A DNA stretch of 14,467 bases, from contig JBDTLT010000133.1 in the NCBI GenBank assembly GCA_039934635.1, forward strand, positions 1 to 14,467, in the 5' to 3' direction. Source of the stretch: DATLFA01 sp039934635. GTDB lineage: Bacteria; Actinomycetota; Acidimicrobiia; Acidimicrobiales; WLNW01. Positions within the stretch are counted from its first letter, which is position 1, and the number at the start of each line of letters is the position of its first letter. Both the position numbers and the translations under genes were made by a program. The notes under the pieces were generated by a model that was not told the origin of the DNA, searched no databases, and worked only from the letters and a program-made list of their open reading frames with translations. Below, in pieces: positions 1 through 6,457 of the stretch.

Positions 1-225
1 ATGCCGACAAGCCGGGTTCCGCATCGGGACCCCCAGCGACTTGATGCATATCAGTTCTCGTTGTCGGGTCAAAATGACACACCCGACCCCAACGATCCGT
101 TCGAGGGCCGCGTCCAATCGTTCGGCCAGATCGTCAAGCTGGTCGGTCCGATCGGTGGCGTTCCCGGCTTCGAATGTCGCGGCTACCCGTCGACCGGCGG
201 CTGACCCGCAGCCTGAGGAGCTCAC
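1..225 (-). CDS. possible 5' part of a minus-strand gene leaving the left edge
   Basis: Reading leftwards, the minus strand is open from a stop at 232-234 to the window edge (77 codons). A GTG at 223-225 is one possible start. The part around 80-175 looks protein-like (for example TDRTDQLDDLAERLDAALER, an acidic amphipathic helix), but the later residues do not. In another minus frame an ATG at 47-49 opens a short reading MHQVAGGPDAEPGLSA that also runs off the edge. Upstream of it lies a promoter-like pair on the minus strand, TTGACC, 16 bases, then TATGCA. The two readings may be a degraded gene followed by a real start, or neither may be real. I do not recognise a family and see no good ribosome binding site. 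Confidence 0.2.
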   Translation of the reverse strand, partial: MSSSGCGSAAGRRVAATFEAGNATDRTDQLDDLAERLDAALERIVGVGCVILTRQRELICIKSLGVPMRNPACRH

Positions 226-287
226 GCGAAGTCACGAACGTGAACACCGGCCTTCGGCGCTCGAGCGCCGGAGGCCGCTTCGCTTTT
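226..287 (+). terminator. three-way-junction hairpin with T-run, possible intrinsic terminator
   Basis: Positions 248-262 pair with 263-277 in a 30-bp palindrome with one G-T wobble, centred on CTCGAG. An outer stem GCGAAG (226-231) pairs with CTTCGC (278-283), and a small TCAC/GTGA stem (232-235 with 240-243) sits between them, giving a possible three-way junction. TTTT follows at 284-287. A plus-strand terminator is one explanation; a structured RNA or a protein-binding palindrome are others. Confidence 0.4.
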
Positions 288-300
288 GTAGGGTTCCCTG

Positions 301-350
301 CGCGAAGCACTAGTGAGAAGGTGCTATGGGAAAGGGCCGTTCGCTTCGCG
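301..350. other. inverted repeat CGCGAAGC / GCTTCGCG
   Basis: CGCGAAGC at 301-308 is perfectly complementary to GCTTCGCG at 343-350. A competing inner stem AGCAC (306-310) with GTGCT (321-325) shares bases with it, so two alternative folds exist. Function unknown. Confidence 0.35.
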
Positions 351-435
351 TTCTTGCGTAACTGGCAGGCGGTCCCGGGCGATCTACCGGCTGGCCTTCG
401 GCGCGCAACTGCGTCGCGGCCCTATGGGTTGAGGG

Positions 436-470
436 GGGCCGTACTTCTTCCTACGGAAGCAGTGCGGCCC
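436..470. other. long two-part hairpin in the left flank
   Basis: GGGCCGTAC (436-444) pairs with GTGCGGCCC (462-470) with one wobble. Inside it, CTTCC (447-451) pairs with GGAAG (455-459) around a TAC loop, with symmetric two-base internal loops between the stems. No T-run follows on either strand, so a classical terminator is not well supported. The reading frame of the truncated EAL copy runs through it to a stop at 422-424. Confidence 0.4.
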
Positions 471-496
471 TCTTCACGCCTATTGCCTACGTCGGG

Positions 497-936
497 GTCG
501 ATCAGCCTTTTATCGGCAAAGACCGGCTGCGCCGCTCGCTTCTGTGCGCGCACGAATTCGGCGAGTTCATCGGGCGGCATCGGACGCGCGAACAAGAATC
601 CCTGCGCGCGCTCACAACCGAGCGTTACCAGCGTGCGCATCTGCTCGACTGTCTCGACCCCCTCGGCGACAACCGACCGATCGAGCGCGTGCGCCATCGC
701 GATGATCGCACCGACAAGCGTTTGTTGCTGTTGCACGCTGAGCAGTTGGTCGCTGCCGCTCTTTGCTCCGGCGATGCCATGTACGAAGCTGCGATCGATC
801 TTGATGGTCTGTGCCGGGAACCGAGGCAGGTATGCGAGCGAGCTGTAGCCGGTGCCGAAGTCGTCGATCGCGCACTTCACGCCCAGCGCGCCGATCCGTT
901 GCAGGAGAGTCCGGGCAGCTTCCGGGTCTTCCATGA
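497..936 (-). pseudogene. truncated copy of the EAL-domain 3' end
   Basis: This segment repeats the last 142 residues before the final codon of the cyclic-di-GMP gene at 3241-5394, with identical amino acids (MEDPEA through VFADK). It keeps the DDFGTGYSS, IKIDRSF, AEGVET and QGFLFARP motifs but has lost the EAL signature itself and all upstream domains, so it cannot be a working phosphodiesterase alone. An extra A in a run (AAAA instead of AAA) shifts the frame at the last codon, so the reading continues past the normal stop to 422. A GTG at 1049-1051 would add an unrelated N-terminal tail of about 40 residues. I read it as a recent partial duplication rather than a gene; a short expressed EAL-like protein cannot be excluded. 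Confidence 0.8.
497..936 (+). repeat. 440-bp direct repeat, copy A
   Basis: Copy A matches 3236-3674 with five substitutions (512, 515, 851, 902, 923) and one extra T at about 511. Positions 516-850 are identical to copy B. The match ends abruptly at 936/937 and 496/497. Both copies have the same orientation and bracket the DUF4397-sortase cassette. Confidence 0.93.
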
Positions 937-979
937 GAGGGGATGCGCCGACTGGTCGCGATTTCCATACCGAATTGAC

Positions 980-1004
980 CCTCGCGGACTGATCTCCCGC
1001 GAGG
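980..1004. other. perfect 8-bp stem-loop upstream of the DUF4397 gene
   Basis: CCTCGCGG (980-987) and CCGCGAGG (997-1004) are perfectly complementary around a nine-base loop. It lies between the end of repeat copy A and the DUF4397 start, about 110 bp upstream of that gene. It has no T-run. It could be an operator or a small terminator; nothing in the sequence decides this. Confidence 0.35.
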
Positions 1005-1100
1005 CGAGACCGCCGGCACGAGGGCGGCTGACTTTCTTGCATCCAAGACACGGGCTGGGTCGTAATGCCCCACGACCGACTGATTCACGCGGTCCCGGAT

Positions 1101-1107
1101 GAAGGAG
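1101..1107 (+). promoter_or_regulatory. ribosome binding site fixing the DUF4397 start
   Basis: GAAGGAG lies five bases before the ATG at 1113-1115. It selects that start, which gives a clean signal peptide, over an in-frame start at 1065 that would put 16 extra residues before it. Confidence 0.8.
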
Positions 1108-1112
1108 TGATA

Positions 1113-2525
1113 ATGAAGAAGTTGCTCGGCGCGTTCGCGTCGGTCATGTTCGTCGTGTTGTTTGCCGCGCCGGCCGCCAACGCGCAGGCCGGCGGGGCCA
1201 CGATCACGCTGTTGCACGGCATCCCCGCGACGCCGGTGGACGTCGAGGCCAACGGCGCCAATGTATTCACGAACTTCCAATTCGGGCAGACGAAGGACCT
1301 TTCGTCACTCGCAGGACAGACACTCGTCGGGCTCAAGGTGAAGGCCGCGGGCACGGCCACGGTTGCCATCGATGCCGGCAATGTGGCGCTACCGGCCACG
1401 GGTAACTACACGGTCGTGGCCCACCTCGATGCTGCGGGGGCTCCTAAGCTCTCGGTCTTCCAGAACGACGTGGCGAAGATCGCGTCGGGAAAGGGTCGCG
1501 TGACGGTGCGCCACACCGCCGCCGCGCCCGCGGTGGACGTGCGAGCAAACGGTGCGGTCGCCTTCGCGAACGTGACGAATCCGAACGAAGCGAAGGCTGA
1601 TCTGGCAATTGCAACCTTGTCGGTCGACGTCGTCGCCGCAGGCACGTCTGGCCCTGCAGTGCTCGGCCCCACCAACCTCCCCGTTGCCAATGGTGTTTCG
1701 ACAATCGTCTACGCCGTTGGTTCGTTGTCGGGCAGCACGCTGCAACTCTTGACCCAGTCCATCGGCGGACTCGGTACGCCGGCGGTTCCGTCTGCGGCGG
1801 CCGGCGGCGCGACGATCATGTTGCTGCACGGTATTCCGAACACGCCGGTCGACGTCGAAGTCGACAACGCAGTCGTGATCGCAGGCTTCCAGTTCGGACA
1901 GATGCAGAACCTCTCGGCTTTGTCGGGAGCGACATTGAAAGGCCTCAAGGTCAAGGCGGCAGGCACTGCCACTGTCGCGATCGACGCCGGTGATGTCGCA
2001 TTGCCGGCGAGCGGTAACTACACGATCGTGGCGCATCTGGATGCTGCGGGTAAGCCAAAGCTCACGGTGTTCACCAACGACACGACGACGCTGCCCGCGG
2101 GCAAGGGCCGGCTCATCGTTCGCCATACCGCGTTCGCCCCTTCGGTCGACATTCGCGCTGGAGGAGCGGTCGTGTTCGCGGGCCTTACCAACCCCAACGA
2201 GGCCAAGGCCGATCTCGCGGCCGGCGTGGTGAGCGCAGATGTGGTGCCTGCAGGAGCCGCGTCACCGGTGGTCATCGGGCCGGCAAATCTGCCCATCACC
2301 GACGGGCAAGCGCTCATCGTCTACGCCGTCGGGTCGCTGAGCGGGAACAACCTTCAGGTACTCACGCAGACGATCGATGGCATCGGCACCGCGCCTACGC
2401 GGGTCAACACGGGGAACAGCCCGGTGGCCGACGGACAGCCCGTCACGATGCTCGCGGCGATTGCCGTAGCGATAGTCCTGCTTGCCGGCGCGACGGGGCT
2501 CACGCTGCGCCGCGCGCATGCCTGA
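1113..2525 (+). CDS. exported DUF4397 repeat protein with C-terminal anchor
   Basis: The 470-residue product starts with a signal peptide (MKKLLG, hydrophobic core to about residue 19, likely cleavage after AANA at 24). Residues 27-230 and 231-434 are two long repeats with a period of 204 residues. Each begins GGATI.LLHGIP.TPVDVE and matches the DUF4397 family of secreted beta-sandwich domains. Each long repeat divides into two related halves (HGIPATPVDVEANG and RHTAAAPAVDVRANG), so four domains are likely. Residues 446-464 are a hydrophobic helix followed by RRAHA. VNTG at 431-434, about a dozen residues before that helix, resembles a non-standard sorting motif. The gene overlaps the sortase gene by 8 bases, so I infer a cell-surface protein attached by that sortase. 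The ligand or role of DUF4397 domains is not known to me. Confidence 0.9.
   Translation: MKKLLGAFASVMFVVLFAAPAANAQAGGATITLLHGIPATPVDVEANGANVFTNFQFGQTKDLSSLAGQTLVGLKVKAAGTATVAIDAGNVALPATGNYTVVAHLDAAGAPKLSVFQNDVAKIASGKGRVTVRHTAAAPAVDVRANGAVAFANVTNPNEAKADLAIATLSVDVVAAGTSGPAVLGPTNLPVANGVSTIVYAVGSLSGSTLQLLTQSIGGLGTPAVPSAAAGGATIMLLHGIPNTPVDVEVDNAVVIAGFQFGQMQNLSALSGATLKGLKVKAAGTATVAIDAGDVALPASGNYTIVAHLDAAGKPKLTVFTNDTTTLPAGKGRLIVRHTAFAPSVDIRAGGAVVFAGLTNPNEAKADLAAGVVSADVVPAGAASPVVIGPANLPITDGQALIVYAVGSLSGNNLQVLTQTIDGIGTAPTRVNTGNSPVADGQPVTMLAAIAVAIVLLAGATGLTLRRAHA
1191..2414 (+). repeat. two 612-bp in-gene tandem repeats
   Basis: The coding units 1191-1802 and 1803-2414 have equal length and encode clearly homologous 204-residue blocks with no indel between the main landmarks. 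The proteins are similar rather than identical, so this is an older internal duplication kept in register. Confidence 0.8.
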
Positions 2526-3219
2526 CGCTCGTACGCGGCCGAACGAGGGAGGGCATCAGCCCTCCCTCGTGGCGCGCCTGTGCGTCCTGGTGGCGTTGCT
2601 CGTCGTCGTGGCCTGCGCCGAGAGCGCACCATCGGCGGGCTCCGACGTCGCGTCCGCAACGGCGGTGCCCACGACCGATCAACCGTTGGTCTCGGTGCCT
2701 CCGTCGACGGCGGCACAACTGTCGCCCCTCGCCGCCCTCGTCGTATCCGCGGGCACCTTGCCGTCGCTTCCCGAGGTCCGCACCGCGCCGGCACCGGTCG
2801 CGGTTTCGATAGATCGTGTCGGTATCGACGCAGGCATCGTTGCGGTTGGTGTGAAGCCGTCGGGTGAACTCGAGGTGCCGCCGGCCGACCTCGTCGGTTG
2901 GTATCGCTTCGGCGCGCGTCCGGGCGATGCCGGCTCTGCGGTCCTGGCGGCGCACATCGCGTACGACGGAGCGGACGGTGCTTTTCGCCGATTGTCTTCG
3001 GTGAAAGTCGGCACCGGCGTTGTCGTTGCTTTCGACGACGGCAGCGAGCGTCGCTTCGTTGTCACGAGAACCGACCGTTACGACAAAGATGAACTGCCTT
3101 CGGACCTCTTCGCTCGCACCGGACCAGCGCGGCTCGCGCTCGTTACCTGTGGGGGAGCGTTCAATAGGGATCTCCGCAGTTACGAGGACAACGTGGTGGT
3201 CATCGCCGAGCTCGCGTGA
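2518..3219 (+). CDS. class F-like sortase
   Basis: The 233-residue protein carries the sortase fold signature. Residues around 90-140 (SIDRVGIDAGIVAVG, LEVPPADLVGWYRFG, ARPGDAGSAVL) match actinobacterial class F sortases. The expected catalytic set is visible: His146 (AAHIAYDG), Cys211 (LVTCGG) and Arg220 (LRSYEDN). The N-terminus has a hydrophobic segment (residues 17-32) ending in VVAC, so Cys33 may be a lipidated cysteine; a simple membrane anchor is the alternative. I chose the ATG at 2518, which overlaps the upstream stop by 8 bases and suggests translational coupling. An in-frame ATG at 2482 would add 12 arginine-rich residues. Its likely substrate is the adjacent DUF4397 protein. The immediately preceding residue of the His motif is Ala rather than the more usual Gly. 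Confidence 0.88.
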   Translation: MPDARTRPNEGGHQPSLVARLCVLVALLVVVACAESAPSAGSDVASATAVPTTDQPLVSVPPSTAAQLSPLAALVVSAGTLPSLPEVRTAPAPVAVSIDRVGIDAGIVAVGVKPSGELEVPPADLVGWYRFGARPGDAGSAVLAAHIAYDGADGAFRRLSSVKVGTGVVVAFDDGSERRFVVTRTDRYDKDELPSDLFARTGPARLALVTCGGAFNRDLRSYEDNVVVIAELA

Positions 3220-3235
3220 CGATCGCGGACTGGCT

Positions 3236-3674
3236 GTCGATCAGCCTTTGTCAGCAAAGACCGGCTGCGCCGCTCGCTTCTGTGCGCGCACGAATTCGGC
3301 GAGTTCATCGGGCGGCATCGGACGCGCGAACAAGAATCCCTGCGCGCGCTCACAACCGAGCGTTACCAGCGTGCGCATCTGCTCGACTGTCTCGACCCCC
3401 TCGGCGACAACCGACCGATCGAGCGCGTGCGCCATCGCGATGATCGCACCGACAAGCGTTTGTTGCTGTTGCACGCTGAGCAGTTGGTCGCTGCCGCTCT
3501 TTGCTCCGGCGATGCCATGTACGAAGCTGCGATCGATCTTGATGGTCTGTGCCGGGAACCGAGGCAGGTATGCGAGCGAGCTGTAGCCCGTGCCGAAGTC
3601 GTCGATCGCGCACTTCACGCCCAGCGCGCCGATCCGTTGTAGGAGAGTCCGGGCAGCTTCTGGGTCTTCCATGA
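3236..3674 (+). repeat. 440-bp direct repeat, copy B
   Basis: This copy forms the 3' end of the intact PAS-GGDEF-EAL gene and extends 5 bp beyond its stop codon. It matches copy A (497-936) at an offset of 2738-2739 bp. Confidence 0.93.
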
Positions 3675-5394
3675 TCAAGTTCTCGGTGATTTCGAGCACG
3701 AGGAGCGATGGGTCGATGCCCGCTCGCGCGATCGATGCCTCGAGGCGCTGCTGGAACTTCTCGTCTGCCAGTTGTTTGGGGGAGACGTTGACGGCGATCT
3801 CCATGCGGCCGAGGCCGGCATCGACCCACGCTCGAAGTTGCGCGCAGGCCTGCTCGATGACCCATTCGCCGATCGGGATGATGAGCTCGGACTCTTCGGC
3901 GAGAAAGATGAACTCCGCCGGGGGCACGAGGCCCTTCGTCGGATGGTTCCAGCGGATGAGTGCCTCGGCGCCCACGACCTTGCGGTCGGGGATCGAGACG
4001 ACCGGCTGGTAGTGCAGGATGAACTGTCGCTCTGTGATGGCGCGGCGCAACAATGTCATCGTTTCGAGCCGCTGTTGCGAATCAGTCGACAACGACTCGT
4101 CGAAGAGCTTTGGCAGCCGCAGCCGCTGACGCTTGGCCGAGTACATCGCCATGTCCGCGTTGCGCATCATGATGTCGGCATTGGATTCGAGGGTAGCCGC
4201 GCCGGTTGCGACGCCGACGCTAACCGTCATGTAGAGCTGCCGGTCGGCGATCAAGAAGGGCAAGCTGAGTGCCGACTTGATCTGCCGCGCGAGCTCTAGG
4301 TGGGAGTCGACGTCGGCAAGCTGAGTCGAGACGATGACGAACTCGTCGCCACCGAGGCGAGCGAGCCACGCGCGGTCACCGACAGCTTCACGGAGGCGCA
4401 CCGCCGTCTCGCAGATGAGCTCGTCACCTCGCTGATGTCCGAGAGAGTCGTTGACCAACTTGAAGCCGTCGTAGTCGACGAAGATGAGCGCAGCGAGTTG
4501 TTCGGGATGAAACGAATCCTGAAGTCGTTCGGTGAGTTGTTTCTCGAGCAACGTCCGATTCGGCAGTCCCGTCAACGCGTCGTGGTGCGCCTGGTACTTC
4601 AGTCGATCCTCTGCGTGCTTGCGATCGGTGACATCGCGTGCGTTGACAACGATCGCGCCGACGTTCGGATCATGAGTGAGGTTGGTGACGATCATGTCGA
4701 CCCACCGTTGCGTTCCGTCTCGGTGCAGCGCGCGGATCTCGGTGCGGTGCGGGAGGTCGGGGTGGTCGACCACCTTCGCGAAGAACTCGCCCATCATCGC
4801 GATGTCTTCGGGCGCCAGCAGCATGAAGGGGTCACCGCCGAGGAGCGACTCCGGTTTGTACCCGAGCACCCGCTCGATCGCCGGCGTGACGTACTGGATG
4901 CGACCGTCGACGCCGACGAGCCATACGAGATCCGCGGCGTTCTCCATGACGCGCCGCAGGCGTTCGAGCGAAGCGTTGCGTTCGGCCTCGGCCGCCGCGT
5001 GATCGGTGATATCGCGGACGTGGACGATCAAGTACTCGCAGCGATCCTCCATGAAGATCGGTGACATCGTGAGTTCGAGCGTGAACTCGCCGGCCGGCAA
5101 GCTCGATTTCGCGGTGTAGCGCACCGGTGCGCGTTGCTCGATGGCGCGGTTGGCATTGGTGTGAAAGCGCTCGACCACCTTGGGCGGCATGACGTCGCTG
5201 ATGAGTTTGCCTTCGATGTTTCCCGCAAGCAGGCCCATGGCCTGAGTGGTGCGTCGATCGACCCATTCGTGGCGAAAGCGATCCGGGCCTTCGACGCGGT
5301 ACAGCGTCATCGGGTCCGCGGCGAATTCCGCTATCGACTGCAGCAATTCGGCAGTGACGGTATATCGATTCTGCTCGCCGCGTTCCGGAGCCAT
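3241..5394 (-). CDS. PAS-PAS-GGDEF-EAL cyclic-di-GMP enzyme
   Basis: The 717-residue protein makes and/or breaks cyclic di-GMP. In order it has a first PAS domain (about 12-135, ending in VRDITD), a second PAS/PAC domain (about 145-265, ending in ARDVTDRK), a GGDEF domain (about 268-430, intact GGDEF at 348-352) and an EAL domain (about 445-700; EALIRW at 477-482, NVSPKQL, EITEN, DDFGTG, KIDRSF, AEGVET). Both catalytic centres look complete. The RxxD inhibitory site normally just before GGDEF is absent (Gly and Ala at its key places), so product inhibition may be weak. No membrane segment is visible, so it is probably a cytosolic sensor. I chose the ATG at 5392-5394, preceded by CAGG; a TTG at 5476-5478 would add 28 residues. 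Its 3' end is copy B of the direct repeat and converges with the sortase gene 21 bp away. Confidence 0.92.
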   Translation of the reverse strand: MAPERGEQNRYTVTAELLQSIAEFAADPMTLYRVEGPDRFRHEWVDRRTTQAMGLLAGNIEGKLISDVMPPKVVERFHTNANRAIEQRAPVRYTAKSSLPAGEFTLELTMSPIFMEDRCEYLIVHVRDITDHAAAEAERNASLERLRRVMENAADLVWLVGVDGRIQYVTPAIERVLGYKPESLLGGDPFMLLAPEDIAMMGEFFAKVVDHPDLPHRTEIRALHRDGTQRWVDMIVTNLTHDPNVGAIVVNARDVTDRKHAEDRLKYQAHHDALTGLPNRTLLEKQLTERLQDSFHPEQLAALIFVDYDGFKLVNDSLGHQRGDELICETAVRLREAVGDRAWLARLGGDEFVIVSTQLADVDSHLELARQIKSALSLPFLIADRQLYMTVSVGVATGAATLESNADIMMRNADMAMYSAKRQRLRLPKLFDESLSTDSQQRLETMTLLRRAITERQFILHYQPVVSIPDRKVVGAEALIRWNHPTKGLVPPAEFIFLAEESELIIPIGEWVIEQACAQLRAWVDAGLGRMEIAVNVSPKQLADEKFQQRLEASIARAGIDPSLLVLEITENLIMEDPEAARTLLQRIGALGVKCAIDDFGTGYSSLAYLPRFPAQTIKIDRSFVHGIAGAKSGSDQLLSVQQQQTLVGAIIAMAHALDRSVVAEGVETVEQMRTLVTLGCERAQGFLFARPMPPDELAEFVRAQKRAAQPVFADKG

Positions 5395-5486
5395 CCTGTG
5401 GATAATCGGCCCGGGTGGCACGAATATGAACACTTCCGCGCGGTCCGCCGGTTCGTGGGCGGGCCAATTGCGGTACAAGCCGGCGA

Positions 5487-6302
5487 TCAGAGCCTTGGAC
5501 GACGGCCCCAGACACTGATCGTCGTGTAGTCGATCATGCGAAACGACGGGTCGGACAACGCCCGGAACCAGTCGTCGACCTCGGCTTCCGCGACGAGGTT
5601 TCGCCCCACGAGGGCCGGGCGCAGCAGTGCCGCCGAGGCCTTTTGCATGGTGGGTTCGGGCGTGCCCCGGGTGACGCGCAGGGATCCTATGTGATCGACT
5701 TCGCGCAAGCCCGTGGCCTCGACCATGTCGGGCAGGTCGCGGCCGAGCCAGACATTGATGCCCATGCCGAGGGTGAGGCCGAACAGCGCGTCATTCACCC
5801 GGTTGACCACGTCGGTCAACGGATGGTCCTGCTGGTAGGCGTGGGTGGTGGCGAAGTCCCATTCTTCGACGAGGAGCAATCCGCCCGGCGCGACGGCATC
5901 GGCCAGTTTCTGAAGGGCGGCCATCGGGTCGGGGAGGTGCAACAACAACAGCCGGCAATGCACGAGATCGAAGTGCAACGGCTCGAGGGCGTCGGTGGTG
6001 AGGTCGACCTGGCGCACCTCGACGGTCGGGGGGAGCCCGATGAGAAAGCTCGTGTCGAGATCGGCGGCGACGACGGTGGCTCCCGGGTCGACCCGCTCGC
6101 CGAGCCATCGGGCGATCGACCCGCCGCCGGCGCCCATCTCGAGGCAGCGCCGGGGCCGAGTGGGGGTGGAGAACGCCAGCCGCTCGAGATGGCCGATCGT
6201 GATCGAGTCGAGCGTGTGCTCGAGGATGGAGAGTCGCGAACGCTCGGCGTCGCGTGCGAAGTCTGCGGCGAAATAGTTCGTCGTGTCGGCCTCGTCGGTC
6301 AC
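5487..6302 (-). CDS. class I SAM-dependent methyltransferase
   Basis: The 271-residue product has the Rossmann-fold methyltransferase layout: motif I LEMGAGGG (54-61), an acidic residue after the second strand (Asp81 in VVAADLD), and FDLVHCRLLLLHLPDP as the motif II/III region, followed by APGGLLLVEEWDF. The acceptor substrate cannot be told from sequence; the family covers small molecules and lipids. I chose the GTG at 6300-6302 because the upstream extension (to 6407) runs into the GC-rich tandem repeats and is arginine/proline-rich with no conservation signal. No clear ribosome binding site is seen. It lies about 90 bp upstream of the cyclic-di-GMP gene on the same strand and could be co-transcribed with it. 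Confidence 0.87.
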   Translation of the reverse strand: MTDEADTTNYFAADFARDAERSRLSILEHTLDSITIGHLERLAFSTPTRPRRCLEMGAGGGSIARWLGERVDPGATVVAADLDTSFLIGLPPTVEVRQVDLTTDALEPLHFDLVHCRLLLLHLPDPMAALQKLADAVAPGGLLLVEEWDFATTHAYQQDHPLTDVVNRVNDALFGLTLGMGINVWLGRDLPDMVEATGLREVDHIGSLRVTRGTPEPTMQKASAALLRPALVGRNLVAEAEVDDWFRALSDPSFRMIDYTTISVWGRRPRL

Positions 6303-6343
6303 GACTCGGAGGGTACCGCGGTGTCTCCCGGCAGTCGATAGGC

Positions 6344-6438
6344 CAGGCCCGAGCGGCCCTCTGAGCGGGGGAGCACAGGCCCGAGCGGCCCTCTGAGCGG
6401 GGGGCACAGGCCCGAGCGGCCCCCTGAGCAGGGTGGCA
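6344..6438. repeat. three tandem 31-32 bp GC-rich repeats
   Basis: Three head-to-tail units start at 6344, 6376 and 6407, with the core CAGGCCCGAGCGGCCC then TCTGAGCGGGGG and a closing GCA. Units one and two are almost identical. The third differs at several positions (CCCTGAGCAGGGTGG). Each unit contains self-complementary GGCC and CCC/GGG blocks able to form short stems. They fill most of the gap between the divergent methyltransferase and amidohydrolase genes. Confidence 0.9.
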
Positions 6439-6457
6439 CGACGCGGTACTGTGGATC

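Larger units (their letters stand above)
226..496. other. gene-free, inverted-repeat-rich region
   Basis: No convincing reading frame covers this stretch on either strand. It holds several potential stems, listed separately, and a 12-base direct repeat GGCCTTCGGCGC at 249-260 and 393-404. It lies next to the truncated EAL copy. It may be a transcribed structured RNA, a decayed mobile-element end, or simple intergenic repeat sequence. I could not match it to a riboswitch, tRNA, RNase P, tmRNA or group II intron end that I know. Confidence 0.4.

Noticed and set aside
226..496. Group II intron 3' end or cyclic-di-GMP riboswitch in the structured region
   Set aside because: The domain V stem and GAAA loop are missing, no reverse transcriptase gene is near, and the conserved riboswitch core is not found.
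174..848. Open frame on the plus strand across the left flank and repeat copy A
   Set aside because: It is the shadow of the EAL coding sequence on the other strand, and the same shadow recurs at copy B. Its residues are low-complexity Ser/Arg/Ala-rich.
1037..1066. Possible promoter TTGCAT-18-CGTAAT before the DUF4397 gene
   Set aside because: Both hexamers are weak matches and high-GC actinobacterial promoters are poorly predicted by eye.
497..3674. Diversity-generating retroelement template/variable repeat pair
   Set aside because: The repeats are 440 bp, differ by silent changes not focused on adenines, and no reverse transcriptase is present.
5397..5405. TTATCCACA on the minus strand, a perfect DnaA-box 9-mer
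   Set aside because: Single copy, just upstream of the ATG of the cyclic-di-GMP gene, with no cluster of boxes, AT-rich region or dnaA/dnaN genes. Most likely chance.
6344..6438. CRISPR array
   Set aside because: The units are head-to-tail without spacers between them.
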